Assembly: GCF_028769735.1 (NCBI RefSeq)
Contig: NC_088171.1
Location: forward strand, 73,363,216-73,427,215
From: Zonotrichia leucophrys gambelii
Lineage: Eukaryota; Chordata; Aves; Passeriformes; Passerellidae
DNA length: 64,000 nt
Direction: 5' to 3'
Positions within the stretch are counted from its first letter, which is position 1. Each line of letters opens with the position of its first letter. Below are positions 1-12,179 of the stretch, piece by piece. A program made the position numbers and the translations under genes. The notes under the pieces are model-generated. The model saw nothing but the letters and a program-made list of their open reading frames with translations. It was not told where the DNA came from and searched no databases.

Positions 1-57
1 TTCTTCTATTGTCCCAACAGTCAATACAAAGATCTTTAACTCTTGCTTGTCGATAAA

Positions 58-202
58 GAGAAGGAAGGAAGGAAGTGACGGAAGGAAGGAAGGAAGTGGC
101 GGAAGGAAGTGGCGGAAGGAAGTGGCGGAAGGAAGGAAGGAAGTGGCGGAAGGAAGTGGCGGAAGGAAGGAAGGAAGTGGCGGAAGGAAGGAAGGAAGTC
201 CC
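58..202. repeat. GGAA-based minisatellite with 13- and 21-bp units
   Basis: The plus strand is a purine-rich tandem array. Two unit types alternate: a 13-bp unit (GGAAGGAAGTGGC) and a 21-bp unit with two more GGAA copies. After a first variant unit ending GTGAC, the order from position 80 is long, short, short, long, short, long, long, and the last unit ends in CCC. A T-run follows. All frames read through it as low-complexity K/G/E/R peptides, which are not genes. The strong purine/pyrimidine strand asymmetry is directly visible; instability or triplex formation is inference. Confidence 0.95.
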
Positions 203-350
203 TTTTATTTTTTTTTTTTATCTTTCTCCAGTATACAGTCTGTTGGGAGATATATGGCCAAATAAGCCATGAACTAAGATCAATTTCTGTAGCATAATTT
301 CTTTGTGTCACAGAATACATTTGGCTGAAGTAAGGATGAACCATTTAAAG

Positions 351-392
351 CTGGTAGTCCAGGACTACCAGATGACCAGGACTACTAGATGA
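351..392. repeat. Short perfect palindrome followed by a 17-bp tandem duplication
   Basis: Positions 351-360 and 362-371 are perfect reverse complements around a single A at 361. Positions 359-375 and 376-392 are two 17-bp copies differing at one base. The block lies just left of a CR1 3' fragment and may reflect replication slippage at a small hairpin. Confidence 0.85.
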
Positions 393-404
393 CTTCTACT
401 TCCA

Positions 405-785
405 GGAAGGGAAAACCTCTCTGGGCAGTCTCTAACAGGACTCAATCATGCTCTCAGTAAAAAAAAAAAAATTCTAATGTTCAGGTGGAACCTCCTCTGT
501 TCCAGGTTGTACCAATTGCCTCTGGTTTGTCCCTGGTCACAGCTGAGAAGAATCTGGCTCTGTCCTCTTTGCACCCTTCTGTCAGGTACTTTTGCATGTT
601 GGTGATATCCCTTTTGACACTTCTCTTTTCCAGGCTGACCAGCCCCAGCTCTCTCAACCTTTCCTCATTGGTGAGATGCTCCAATCCCTTCATCATCTTC
701 ATGGCCTGTCACTTTACTCTTTCTGGTATGTCCATGTCTCTCATACTGGGCACACAATTCCAGGTGTGGCCACACCAGAATTGGT
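405..785 (-). mobile_element. CR1 LINE fragment (3' region), antisense
   Basis: The reverse strand reads the terminal part of a CR1 ORF2 and the start of its tail. A stretch of about 70 codons (481-702) includes the typical EERLRELGLVSLEKR block. The plus strand shows the complementary CR1 wording 'ctctctgggcagtct' and 'cttcatcatcttcatggcc'. The 5' part is missing, as is usual for CR1 copies. A run of A near 459-471 looks like a later expansion. It is not expected to be active. Confidence 0.85.
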
Positions 786-844
786 AATGAAAATAATTTT
801 TGCCTAAAGAACAGCAAAATGTAAATGATGGTGATTTAATTTTC

Positions 845-1260
845 ATATGGCCATACAATAAAATCTTGCAAGGGCAGCAGAGGGACCAGTGTCTTCCTGT
901 GGCCCTGAGTAAGTGCCAAGGTTTTCATCTCAGGAGTCAGGGCAAATCCTGCAGCCAGACTCCAGCTCACTACCCCAGCCAGGCTGGGAGCAGCCCCAAC
1001 CCCTGGTGTCCAACAACTCACAGGAGACGGAAATGGCTTCAGGCCAGGCCAGGGTGTGGGCTCACACGTGAGCCCAGCTGAGCAGGACCCACAGCCAGGC
1101 AAAGCAGGGCTGTGGGGAGCTGGAAGTGGGCCCTGCTGTGGCATCACTGGGGCAGACACTGATGGCCCATAGGGCTGACATGGGGTCCTAGGCCATGGGC
1201 AGAGTAGCAGGAGCCCTGTGGGACTGGGCAAAGATGGTGAGGGCTAACACTGCCCACAGG
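845..1260. other. GC-rich block of unknown origin
   Basis: About 400 bp are clearly richer in G and C than both flanks. The block has open frames on both strands (800-1081 plus, 836-1231 minus), but these are proline, serine or glycine rich and have no start or splice context I trust. There is an AATAAA at about 858 on the plus strand at its left edge. It could be a retroviral LTR relic, an old exon or a GC-biased segment; I recognise no family. Confidence 0.4.
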
Positions 1261-4200
1261 GACACCAAAAATTCCTACCATTGATTATATCTTTTTACAC
1301 AAATTAGGTCTATATGGGAATTTGAGATTGGCACTTCTATCTAAAACAATTATTGTGTTGACATAATGGTTAAATTCTACAGTTCTGTGTTTCTTATGTA
1401 AATATGTGGGTTTTTTTTAAAAAAAGAATAGCTGCCAGTTATGTCTACAATCACCCAAAGTAGCACTGTGAATCTTACTTTTCTTGTGTGTTCTTACCAT
1501 ATTTAACTGTTGATATGACACTGCTTGGATAAGGTGACCTTGCTATGGTGACTTGATTTCTTATAAATCTTTTCTCTCTCTTATAAAGAGAAAAGTGAAG
1601 AGTAGGAGAGACTCTGCCCAGAAATTAATCTTCTACCTATGTTACAAGACTTTTACATCCAGAAACAAAGACATAAAATGTATTCATCTTGTTGTCAACT
1701 TTGACTTTTTTCTTTTTTCTCTTTTTCAAATGAAAACACAATAAAATTTATTTAAAATTTATTTACTTTATAAGCACTTCACACAAGCAGTTAAAGCTGA
1801 CAATCAAATGTTTTGAGGTTTCAGACTGTGTTGGCCAGAAACTTGGACTGAAGATGACAGAAGTGAAGGAGACTAGATGTTGTTTATAGGTATTAGGGCA
1901 GAGGCAGCTTTTTTTCTCCCCAGTGTCCATCTCAAAAAACACTGTAAGGAGAAGAAACAGGGTAAGTAGAGCCAAGAGAGGAGAGGCACTTTAAGCACCA
2001 GAAGAGAGTCTGAAGCCAGGAAGTGAGATATTTCAGGAAAATGAATCTGACACAGAGGTCCGCACTGAGATATACTAGGATGCTGTGAAGGCAGGAAGTA
2101 ATTTCAAAATGGGCAATAAATTGCTGCTGTTCCTAAAGAATCCTTCACTCTACTTCCATCATCATCTGCTAGTCTTCAAACACTCTTCCTGCTCTCAGTC
2201 CATTACCTTGCCAAAGCCATGTTTCATTTTAAACCAGCACAAGACACAGTAGGGGTGGAAATGAGAGCCAGGGAAAAGGAAAGAGGTGTTAAGATTGCTG
2301 CTTTTGATGCTGCATGGCTTCCGTCTCTTTCCTGTGGTTGTGTAAGTACAGACTGGGAGGAGCTGATAGAAGAGAGTGAGGGGAATAATAATGAGTATGA
2401 GATGCTGGAATGGGAAAAAATGAGATGCAAAATGAGAGGTAACAACTAGAGGGAAAGACAGGCTGGAGCACAGGAGTACTGATGAAGGCATGAGAAGTGC
2501 TTACTCCAGTGCCTCAGCATTTCCTTGGTGCCAGAAATAGTTTAATAGTTAATGGAAAGTGTTAATGGAAAGTGTTCCCAGTTTTCATGTACTGTGTAGT
2601 TCTGTTAAACTCTGAGACTCTTTTCTTATTACCATCCACCCTGTTTGTGCAGAAGATTAAATTCTGAGTGTTGAAAATTTTCTAGCTTCATGATAATCAA
2701 TTCTTCCTGAGAGTCAGTATAACTGAAAAAAATTGTCAGAAACATTTATGCCAAGAACTTTAAAAACAAATTTCTTATTAAAAATGCTTGCAAGGTATCA
2801 AAAGTAGGAAGTAATTTTTCAAGATTAATAATCTGAATAAAATCTGCTTGTGAAGAACACATAATGTTAAATTAATAGTTTCTGTTTTTCCTGACTGCAG
2901 GATAAACAACACATATAGACATATCCTGTTTTCTTCTTGCTCAGGTTTTATTCCTGCATTAATACACATTGTTCTGACTCAGCTTCAGTAATGAAGTATT
3001 AATCTCCTCATGCAGTTCTGTAATTCATTCAACAGTTGACTGTCATGTATTTTTGGTGGATTTATTTGGTTTTGCTTTACAGAGGGTAAGAAACAGATTA
3101 AATTCAGAAGCTGATTTGGGAGTCTCTATTCTATACACACAAAGACAATGAATTAAAGGATTAACAGTCACAATCTTGTTCTGGCTCTTGTTACCTTTTC
3201 CATTGTTTAGAAAATGATCTTCAATAAATTTGTCTATTTTGCACAAGATTTCCATGGGCTTTTTGTGTTGTTTTTTTTTTTTTAATGTCATTGTCTACTA
3301 AAAATATAGGGGAACTAGAAAATAATTTTCTCTCCTTTAGAAGTCTAGCCAGAATCTTGGGAGCTATTTATCTTTTTAAAAGCATACTACAACAGAAGTG
3401 GCACTGAATTAGGTAAATTCTTCTAGTTGTATTGAGGGGGATTTCAGTGCAGTTTCAAAGTGTGTGATGTAGTTCTGTGATCACTTTGAACTAATCTAGA
3501 TGAGCTCTTTGAACAAAGCTGTGAAATCAGGAAGTAGCACATAATGGCATAGTAATAATTAACTGAAAACTTGGACTTCACATCTGCTTTTGAATACTTT
3601 CACCACATAATCAATATAGGAAGGTTATAAACATGGAAGCTAACCATGAAATGAAAGGCATATAAATATGTCAGGTTTTGAGATCTTCATTCTGAAGACG
3701 TGCTGCTGCTTTAAATTGCAGTTGAAATCTCTGCAATTAAGGTATGACATGCCCTTCTTGTAATGAAGTTTTCCAAATTATATTAGAAGCATTCTCTTAC
3801 AGAATCACATAAACCCACACCTTAGATTCCAAAGTATCATGTTTGAATTACAGGCTGTTAATTTAACTTTAATTAGAAAATCACCTTATGTTCATGTCCG
3901 TTTTTAATGGCAAGAAACATTCAAACCTTCCATTCATTTGGTTTTACTTACTCACTAGTCAGATGCATTTAGATTTAAAGCTTATAAATCCATTATCATT
4001 AAGGGACAGCAATATTAATCAGTTCAAAATTTGTTGTATATATTAAAAGCCTTTGCTCATTCAGATTGTAAAGTGTTTTCATTAAAATCTATTTTAAACT
4101 GATTAATAGGAATTTATGTATGAATTTGCTGATATGAATATAGATAAAATTTAATGAAAGTAAAGTTCCCAAACATTTAACTTAGATAAGAAGTCAGCTT

Positions 4201-4544
4201 CTTGTAAAACCCAAGCTACTTAGCACAATAATCACAATATAATTTACTACACTTTTGCATAAAGGAAGAAATTTAAAAAGTGATTAATTTGTCCTTAACC
4301 TTAATTTCTTTGCAAAGTAAATATTTTCACATTAAAAAAAAAAGGCAAAAAACCTTACTTAACAGTCAGCTAAAAACATCTCAAATAAACCCACATCCTA
4401 TAGAAAACCATGTTTGTGGTAGCTGAAGGTATTACTTGATTGCATCCTCTTACCCACATCAACATCACGATTCAGAGGCATTTCATATAAAGAATAAAGC
4501 TGACTACATATTCTTACTTAGAGACTTCACAGAATGATGGCTAA
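1261..4544. other. AT-rich unique sequence, no gene seen
   Basis: Only short chance frames occur, of 60-100 codons with biased composition (for example 2195-2491 and 3043-3291 on the minus strand). Good-looking splice acceptors exist (about 2900 and 3082), but none opens an exon with a convincing donor. No repeat family was recognised. Confidence 0.6.
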
Positions 4545-4985
4545 ATTGGGAAGTCACCCTTGGAGAAAATCCAGTCCAACCTTCCTATTGAAAGTAAGGA
4601 CAACTAGGGAACAGATTGCTTAGGACTGTGCTCTGCCATATTTCTAGTTTCTCCCTGATGTAGCCTTCAAAGCTCTCTGGCCAACTTGTTTTGACCACTT
4701 TAGTGGTAAAAAAACTTACTCGTATTTAGAGAGCTTTCTGTATTTCAGTATGTGCCCATTGTCCCTTGGTCTCTCACTAGATATCACTGAGATGACTCTG
4801 TCTCTCTTTTGTTTTCTTACTCTCCCCAACTGATACAAATCTATTGGAAAGATCCCTTCAAACATTTTCTTCCTGACATTAAACAATCCCAGATTTCTTT
4901 CGCATTTCCTTATGTATCAGATGTTCAGATGATTTTAACATCTTCATGGTTCTTCACTGGATCTGCTTTGGTATGTTAAAAAACA
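4545..4985 (-). mobile_element. CR1 LINE fragment, antisense, strongly diverged
   Basis: The plus strand carries the complement of a CR1 3' region: 'atccagtccaaccttcct', then the block around 'gtgcccattgtcccttg', then 'cttcatggttcttcactgg' at the right end. Many indels and stops interrupt the reading frame, so this is an old, dead copy. The exact ends are estimated. Confidence 0.75.
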
Positions 4986-6404
4986 AAAGTTATGTCTGGA
5001 AGGCTTTTCTATGCCTTCTGCCAAAATCAATCAATATTGTACAGGCATTTTATGTTTCTTCTAAATTTTCAACTATTTAAGTCTGATGTGGCTTATTATA
5101 ATTATTGAATTATTTAAAGTTTAGATTTTGTTGTATGTGATGCTTTCAGAAGGCACAAGTTAACAAAACTGATTTTAAATCTTTATGAGCAATTTTATTT
5201 TGTCATTATTATTGTTTAAAATACTATTAGTGGTTTAAAAGAATAGCCCAAAATCAATCTATATCAGTGAAGCATTTAGTTTTTATAGTGTAATTTATAA
5301 CTGTTGCAATCAAATCATACCTTTATAGGTACTGGCTTGACCTGGAAAACATGCAAGTCCCACTTTCAATCACCTGTCTTCTAGTAGAGACAGTGAAGGA
5401 GTGAAATAGATTGACATAGTGCGTAAATAACAAATGTGTTAAAATCTGTCATAACAACAATTCTACACTGTCAAAGAGCTGTAATTGACCTTTGATGCCT
5501 CCCCTTTCACTAAATGTGCTTGCTATGTCCAGTGTTACTTTTATCTAAATTATTCAGTAGTTGAAGGCATACTGCTAGTGAATTAAATTTCAAATCCCCA
5601 AATATTAATTTATGACAAGGATCACCAACTTTAGCACAATTTAATCTCAAATCCCAAAGTATGCATTGAAATTCCAATGAATATTTCTAACGCTAATTAC
5701 TCAATTTCTATATTTATAAGGGAACTGGCACCTCATAAATATCACATTGTGCTATTATCTCCATATGTTCCTGTTCCCTCTAAATATAGCAAATCGGCAA
5801 TTAGCACTAGAAATATTCATTAAAGTTTGAAGGTAGATAAATAACAAGTAGGAATGCCATTTATTTATTATAATTTACAAAGCAAAGAACATCTAAATGT
5901 TTCTCATTTGATTAATGTGCCACATACCACCAGTTACACTAAATGCTTCAACTGAACTAGCACCAGATAAAATTCATACTGCCTCCTAAGACAATATGCT
6001 TAATGGCTTGTCTGTTTTGGCATAGCACAACGCCTTGTTAAGTTTTGATTAGCCTCACCTCTAACATTAGGATTATGAAAGAATCTTAGAGGTACTCTTT
6101 TTCAATCCCCATTTCTAGGACTGGTTTTTGTTTTGTTTTGTTTTGTTTTGAAATAGAAAACAATACCATGACATGCACTTGGGCTATCCTCAGTTTGAGG
6201 AATGTTTCCTCTTTTGAGATGCTTTCAGTCAAATAATTAAATTTGTGAGCTACCTGTACTTAGAGCTTAGTCAGCCTGGAAGGTGTAAACTTAGGAAATT
6301 GGCTTCAGTATACAACATAACTGCTCCAAAACACATTCTTCTGATAATTTGTGTACCATGAATATTCTAGTTCTTTCCTCTTTGCACATGCTAACTGTTT
6401 CACA
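4986..6404. other. AT-rich unique sequence with a (TTTTG)n run
   Basis: No exon or repeat family was recognised. A pentanucleotide run of TTTTG lies near 6126-6150. The part 5560-5960 is rich in TAATTA, CATTA and ATAAA-type words without simple repetition, a texture often seen in vertebrate conserved non-coding DNA; that reading is only an impression. Confidence 0.5.
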
Positions 6405-6965
6405 TTTGGTGCTGCACTGCTTGCCACGAAAAGTTTTTAAAGCCTGCGCCTGTCATAAGTGCCATGCACATCGAGGAGCTCCATTTTGCCACCGGCAAGA
6501 CTATATGCAATCACGAACGGAACAGGACATCCGGACCAGTGACATGAGCTTTTTATTCAGCACATCAGTCTCAGCACATTGTTAGGACAATGGAGACAAG
6601 ATGTTAACAGCTCGCTGATCCACAGGGAATGCCAAGGAGGTGTGGCATTACAGCATAGCATAAAACCATCTCGGCCTAGATTTCAGCCAATCACACATAG
6701 AGCAACACATATTGACAAGAATTCTATCCAATCATAGGAAACACACATAATGGTAGTTAAAACAAAGACTGGTTCATAAAAGACAAAGAACAGAGCTCCA
6801 TTCATACTAACCTTCTAAAGATATGCATTAAATAACCTTGTTGCAATCCATAACCTAGTTCTACAGAGGTCTATTGTTATTTGTCACCTATGCTCTACTG
6901 CCTAGAAAACTTTTTTGCTGTATTTGCAATGCTAACAAAACTTCTGTCTGAGGCCTACTCTTTTT
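6405..6965 (-). mobile_element. Endogenous retrovirus LTR, antisense (probable solo LTR)
   Basis: Read on the minus strand, this segment has LTR order: two inverted CCAAT boxes (plus-strand CCAAT at about 6687 and 6729), an A/T-rich TATA-like stretch near 6660, then AATAAA (plus TTTATT at 6552-6557), followed by a GC-richer U5-like part to about 6420. This arrangement and wording match avian ERV LTRs. Boundaries and target-site duplications were not resolved. A frame of 61 codons on the minus strand at 7071-7256 could be residual internal sequence but is not recognisable. Confidence 0.65.
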
Positions 6966-9430
6966 AACCATTTCCTTAAAATTCTCTAACTTTATGAATT
7001 CCAGCAATAAGTATAAAGACAATGGGGTATCCATGCCTCCCTTTGCATAAAATTCAGGTCAGGTGAAAAGTCAAAACAGCATGTGTAAAAAACTCTGTAA
7101 ATAAGGAACTCTTAAAACTCCTACTACCTTTCCTACTCTGCACTGTTTCCTTGACTGTGCTTTGATTATAACTTGAACGTGTTTCCACACAGCCTCAGCT
7201 ATTAGTGATAAATTAGAAATATGAAATTCCTCTTCCCTAAGAAATTCATTAAACATACACTCAGCAGAAATATTAAAAAGAAGTACTGATTTTATAGGTT
7301 CTGGAAATAAATTCTTTTTAATGGCAATAAGGATAAAGTAAGATTAAGATAATCCATTGTAATCTCAGAATGGTTTTTATACTCGCTTAAATTTGTTTTC
7401 TCTTTTGTCAATGTTAAGGCTTAACAGATACTGACATGTTTCTGAGGAAGTCATTCCAATTTAGATTTGTTTCACATCTCTGTAAACTGGCATCTTTAAG
7501 TGGTATATAGCTTTTTAACTAGACTGACCTTTTTTTTCTGTGAATGTGTGTGTGTATATGTGTGTGTGTGTGCTGCAAGAGACTTAAAAATCACAATTGC
7601 CTCAAGCACTGTAAAGATCACTGAAGTACTTTGCCCTCTGTAGCAAACCGTGCAAAGGAGAACTGCTCATCTGCTACCACCTCCCCTCCCTGAATATGCC
7701 TCTGCAAATACCTGGGGATTTGGACTGTGAGTTAAGCCACCTGAGAGGAATTTGAGATAAGAAAAAGGTGGTGCTTTTGTCCAGTTATCTCAGGTCTAAA
7801 GAGAGGTTAATAAGGCTGGGGGAGAAGAATGCACCCACTAGAAAAGCCAATTCTGCAGCTCTGGCCAGGTCCAGCTTGGGGAGGACACGGGCCGCAGCCC
7901 ATTCCTGAACCCCTTCCACCAGAGGGGTGCACGGGACCCACAGGGTTGCAAAAGACAGTGGAAAACTCCCCCTGCCCAGGGGAAGTGCTTGGGCATTCCC
8001 GTATGCCAGAAGGTGTTTTGTCATTTATTACACAGGAAGGAAGGAAGGGAAGATTTGCCAATAGCAAAGAAGAATACAACACTTGGGATCAGAAGACTAG
8101 AACAGAGATCAGGGTGGTATGACAAGGCCACAGCAGCAGCTCAAGTTTAATTTTTGTATACTGCTTAAAAGTAATACCAGCTTTGCTATAGATGTCTCTC
8201 TTAAATGTATCCACATTTTATGTGTAATTTACATTTTTGTTTCTGGAGTGATACTTTATGACACATATCTGATAAAGTGTGATATTTGCATAAAGGAAAC
8301 ATTTCCATACAATGATTTTATTTCTATGATTTATCAATCTTCTACAAGCATGCTTTATATTCACAACAGATATTCTCACCTCAGCTACTGAGATTGTGTC
8401 ATGAGCTTAGCATTTTAAAGTAGGATAAGCAGAAAAACTTACAAAATGGAGGAAGTTTAAGCACTTAGTTCCAGACTGTGAAGCTAATAATGTCTAAAGC
8501 AGGTGGTGACAACAGTTTTTCTGGCTGAATTGAGAGTAGAGTCTACTCCAAAGGAATGCTGGATATGTGTACAGAAGCTTTGGGGTACATAATGATGCAT
8601 GGACTTGTAACGTACTGCAACAACTTTCCTTAAAAATAAGAATAAACCCTGATAGAATTTAACATTACAGCCTCAAATGGAATAAATATTTGGAAGCACT
8701 TTATAACTTTATGTGGTTGGATTTAGAGAGAGTATTATATTGAGCATCAGATAAGACCGCCCCTTGACTTTGCTTTATATTTATTGTCTTTTTTAATGCA
8801 CTGCTGAAGGTGAATAGATGTCAAGAATGATACATTAGCTAACGTCTAAATGTATTCATATTGAGACATTGAAGGACAGTTCTTTAAATGCAGCTGGACA
8901 GCAGGAAAATAAATGACAGAGTTCTCAGAGTGTCACTTAGAATTTCATGGTTGTCAGTCACCAGAATAAATTCCAGTATGCCTATAATGAGGACTCTAAT
9001 TATATATCTAAATAACAGGAAAGCTGGTTTTCTATTTTTGCTCTTAACTTAAAAACAAATAAAAAAATATTTCAGTAACAGCTCTCCTTACAACATTTTT
9101 ATATATAGGAGTCATCTGCATAATGCTCCTATATGAGGGCCTTAAGTATGAATGGTCATGTTTAAAATACTGCTTGGAGTCCATTACATAGTTTAATTAT
9201 TATTAATTGGTGTATTCTCTCATAATACATGATGAATTAGACTTGTTTAGTCAGGATTCTATAAGATTTAATTTAATCTTTTAATTTTCAATCACTTACA
9301 TTATTACTGGCAGTTACCAGACATTACTTTTACTCTAGGTGCAATATTAATTACATTAGGTCTCACAAATGGTTGTGGTCCTACACACTGGGCGTCCTGA
9401 AATTCCTGAGACAGAGTCAGAGGATTCAGC
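6966..9430. other. Mostly unique sequence, no gene seen; includes a TG microsatellite
   Basis: A short imperfect (TG)n/(GT)n run lies at about 7543-7571. A moderately GC-rich patch at 7800-8000 gives open frames on both strands (7807-8082 minus, 7829-8122 plus), but neither has splice or start context. The remainder is AT-rich. Confidence 0.55.
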
Positions 9431-9435
9431 AGCAA

Positions 9436-10200
9436 TTAACCTAAATTAACCAGCAACCTACCAGCATGGTAGACATGGCCAGTTCCAGTTTCAGCCCCAG
9501 CGCAGGGCACGGCTGAGCCTCTGAGCCCCGGGGAAAGCCTGGGCAAGGGAGGGCAAAACGCTGCCCGGCAGCCAGGGCTGAGCCAGGGGAAGCGAGCGAG
9601 AAACAGCCCTGCGAGCCCCGAGGGGACAGCGGGAGCAGGGCCGGGGGCAGGAGAGACCCGGCAGGGATGGCCCTGCGGCCTGCGGGAGAGCCCGGCCCGG
9701 CTGGGCCGGCCCTGCGGACTGGGAATGATCCCGGTGGAGCAGGTGGACATGCCGTGAAAGAACTGAAAAGGCCATGCAGATTCAGGTTTACCTTGAATGA
9801 CTGCAATCTGTGTGAAGGTCCCAGGATGGAGCAGGGAGAAGAGTGGGGAGGAGAGAGAGAGAGAGAGCTTCTATGGACTAGCAATCCTAATTCTCCACTC
9901 CCCTTCATATTTGGGGTGGAGGAGGTTAGAGAAGTTGGGGGTTAAGCCCAGGAAGAAAAGGAGGGGAAGAAGAAGGTTTTAGTTCATTTTATCATGATAT
10001 CCATCTCTAATTCAACTGGCAATAAATTAACATTTCCCCAGCAGATTTGGCTTAAGACTGTAACAGATAAGTGATATCCCTTTGTTTTTCTTGATTCTTG
10101 ATGAACTTTTCCATCCTGATTAACTCTGATCACACAAACTAAACCATGTTCAGGGCTGGTGTCCTTGAACATTTTCTCCAATGCAAAAGCTTGGCTGCAC
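9436..10200 (-). mobile_element. Probable ERV LTR or internal fragment, antisense, with CpG-rich U5-like part
   Basis: Positions 9490-9740 form a dense CpG-rich block (many CCGG and GCG words) in AT-rich surroundings. To its right are a degenerate poly(A)-like word near 9790, a GA run at 9859-9868 and a moderately GC-rich tail. Read on the minus strand, the U3-to-U5 order and the wording resemble passerine ERV LTR sequence. Minus-strand frames up to 155 codons across the block are Pro/Ser/Leu-rich and look like by-products of base composition. A true CpG island is the main alternative. Confidence 0.4.
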
Positions 10201-12179
10201 TGCCTCTTTCAGAGCTGTGAGAACCTGGTTATTCTGCTGCCAGTGCTTTACTGTGCAACAATACTCACAGGGCACTGTTGGTGAAGTGGGATATGATGCA
10301 GTAGCAAGCTATTGATCTGCTCCCGTGACCACTGGTCAAACTGCTGTTGCCATGTTACAATGTCCAGGTATTTCTTGTGCCATTGCTCTTCTACACATGT
10401 TGATTTTTGTAGGTGTTGATAACCTTGTGGTGGTATGATATTTTTAAAGGTTTGAGAAGTTACATTCCACTTTCTCTAATCTGAGGGTGGGAGGTAATTT
10501 GAGGCCTCTCCCTGACTAGCAGTTACCATGAATGAGGAGGTGCTGTATCATTTTGTGGCACAGTGTTTTTCTGGAAGGGTTTTATGTGCAAATGCGAAGG
10601 ACGAGAAAGATGTGTGAGGTAATGGTGAAAAATAAATCAGAAGGCCAGTTGTGTTTTAGGAAAACATGTGTACTTGTTTCAGCCGTCAGAAGGGGGTGAT
10701 GTGGAAAGACACAGTCTTGACAAATCTTGAGACCTTAAGCTGTCAGGTTAATAGAATGCCCCATAACCTTACACTACATCCCTTAACACACACAACAGCT
10801 TCTTTCTCTCCAACAATTTATAGCTTAGCTACCCTGGTTTCTTATCAGTTATCTTGATGTTGTCATTGTGTAAATACACACAATTCAGTTAATGTGCCTA
10901 GAGGTCAATGTTGATAAAGATATTTAGCATTATACAAAAATTGTATAGTAATTCTATTTTGAATTCTACAGCTTCTTTCTACCACAACAAATTTATAACA
11001 GGAAGTTCTTTAGCAATATTAATGTAGAATTATTGAAAAAATATTTTAAGCCTTAATTAGAGCTTTGAAAAACTACAGCTTTAAGTGAAATATGCTTAGC
11101 TTTCATCTTGCTACAGAAATGTTCAGCTCTGAAGTTATTCAGTTGATTTTCAGTGAACATTTTAATAGCAAACTTATTATCATGTCAATCAGAAATTTCA
11201 TGTTTTCTTTTCTTCTAAGCAAAAAAAACCACTCCAAATTAGTTCTCCTTGAAATATTGGCAATAAAAGGTGTGTTAAAAACTTGAACAAGTGCAGTTAA
11301 TACTAAAAGGTTTCTCTTAAAATTTTCCAAAGTTATTACTCAAAAAAAAAACCCAAAACAAAACAACCCTACTTCATCTGGGCACTTCTAAGATTGTATG
11401 GAATACAATGTTGAACTATTTATTTTCTGTAAAATTAAAAGACATAGCAAAACACTGGTATTTTTTACATAATTTTCATTAGAGTCAACACAATTGTGTT
11501 TCTATACTATCCTCTGAAAATAAGGGCAAAGTAGTATTGCTGATTTCATCAGACAGTTTGATAAAATGCACAAAATTGTACTACTGTACTACAATATTAT
11601 TGTACTGTACTACAATAGTATTTCTCAGGATTATCTCAGTATTTTTTGCAATTAACTTTATGCGGTAGAATAAAGTGTGAATTTTCTCCTTTTCTGACCT
11701 ATGAGAAGGCACAGAGGTGTGTGCTTTAGCACAATTCAGCAGAAAATCATGGTCCAACCCTGTGCTAAACTGTAGTTTGAATGACAGTGGACAGTCTAAC
11801 CTGGGTCTGAACAAGTGTTTAGGCAGATATTAAGACCATAGATTTGCTCATTTTTCAAGCATATGCTTACATTCTGTGTTGTTTTGAGTTCCAGGAACAG
11901 GAAGATTCTCAAAACTGAAGAGCAGAAAACTATTCAAATACTCTTCTTTAAGGAAACATTTTGTTGCCAAGAATATTGATTTCTTTTTTAAATACAATAT
12001 TAACCATGTGCTTTTGAAACACTGATTTTAGATTTAAGTGAGGAAAAAAGATACTTGTTAAAAGTTAATGGGTATCTTGGGTATGCTTTTAAATCTTAAT
12101 TTTCATCCTGTCTGCCTCACGGGCTCCCCATGATTCTGGAAAATATTCTGGTTTGCATTTTGCTTTTGTTTGCTTTTAG
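10201..12179. other. No gene recognised upstream of the first candidate exon
   Basis: The part 10201-10640 is moderately complex and may be a worn continuation of the retroviral segment to its left, but I could not assign it. The rest is AT-rich, with a small imperfect repeat of TGTACTACAATA words at 11577-11622. An upstream exon ending with one leftover base would be needed to continue the candidate gene; none in this stretch was convincing. Confidence 0.45.

Noticed and set aside
36..344. Open frames of 60-100 codons over the GGAA array
   Set aside because: They translate a tandem repeat on both strands and have low-complexity K/G/E/R or F/L/P/S composition.
836..1231. 131-codon minus-strand frame as a gene
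   Set aside because: Pro/Ser/Leu-rich by base composition, no splice or promoter context, and the opposite strand is also open.
9441..9908. 155-codon minus-strand frame as a gene
   Set aside because: It spans the CpG-rich probable LTR, overlaps other open frames on both strands, and has repeat-type composition.
10684..10748. Segment with acceptor tgtacttgtttcag and donor CTGTCAG|gttaat as an upstream exon
   Set aside because: It ends on a codon boundary, whereas the first chain exon needs one leftover base; the donor is weak.
11895..12070. Open frame after a good acceptor at 11894
   Set aside because: No usable donor before the next exon, and two frames are open at once.
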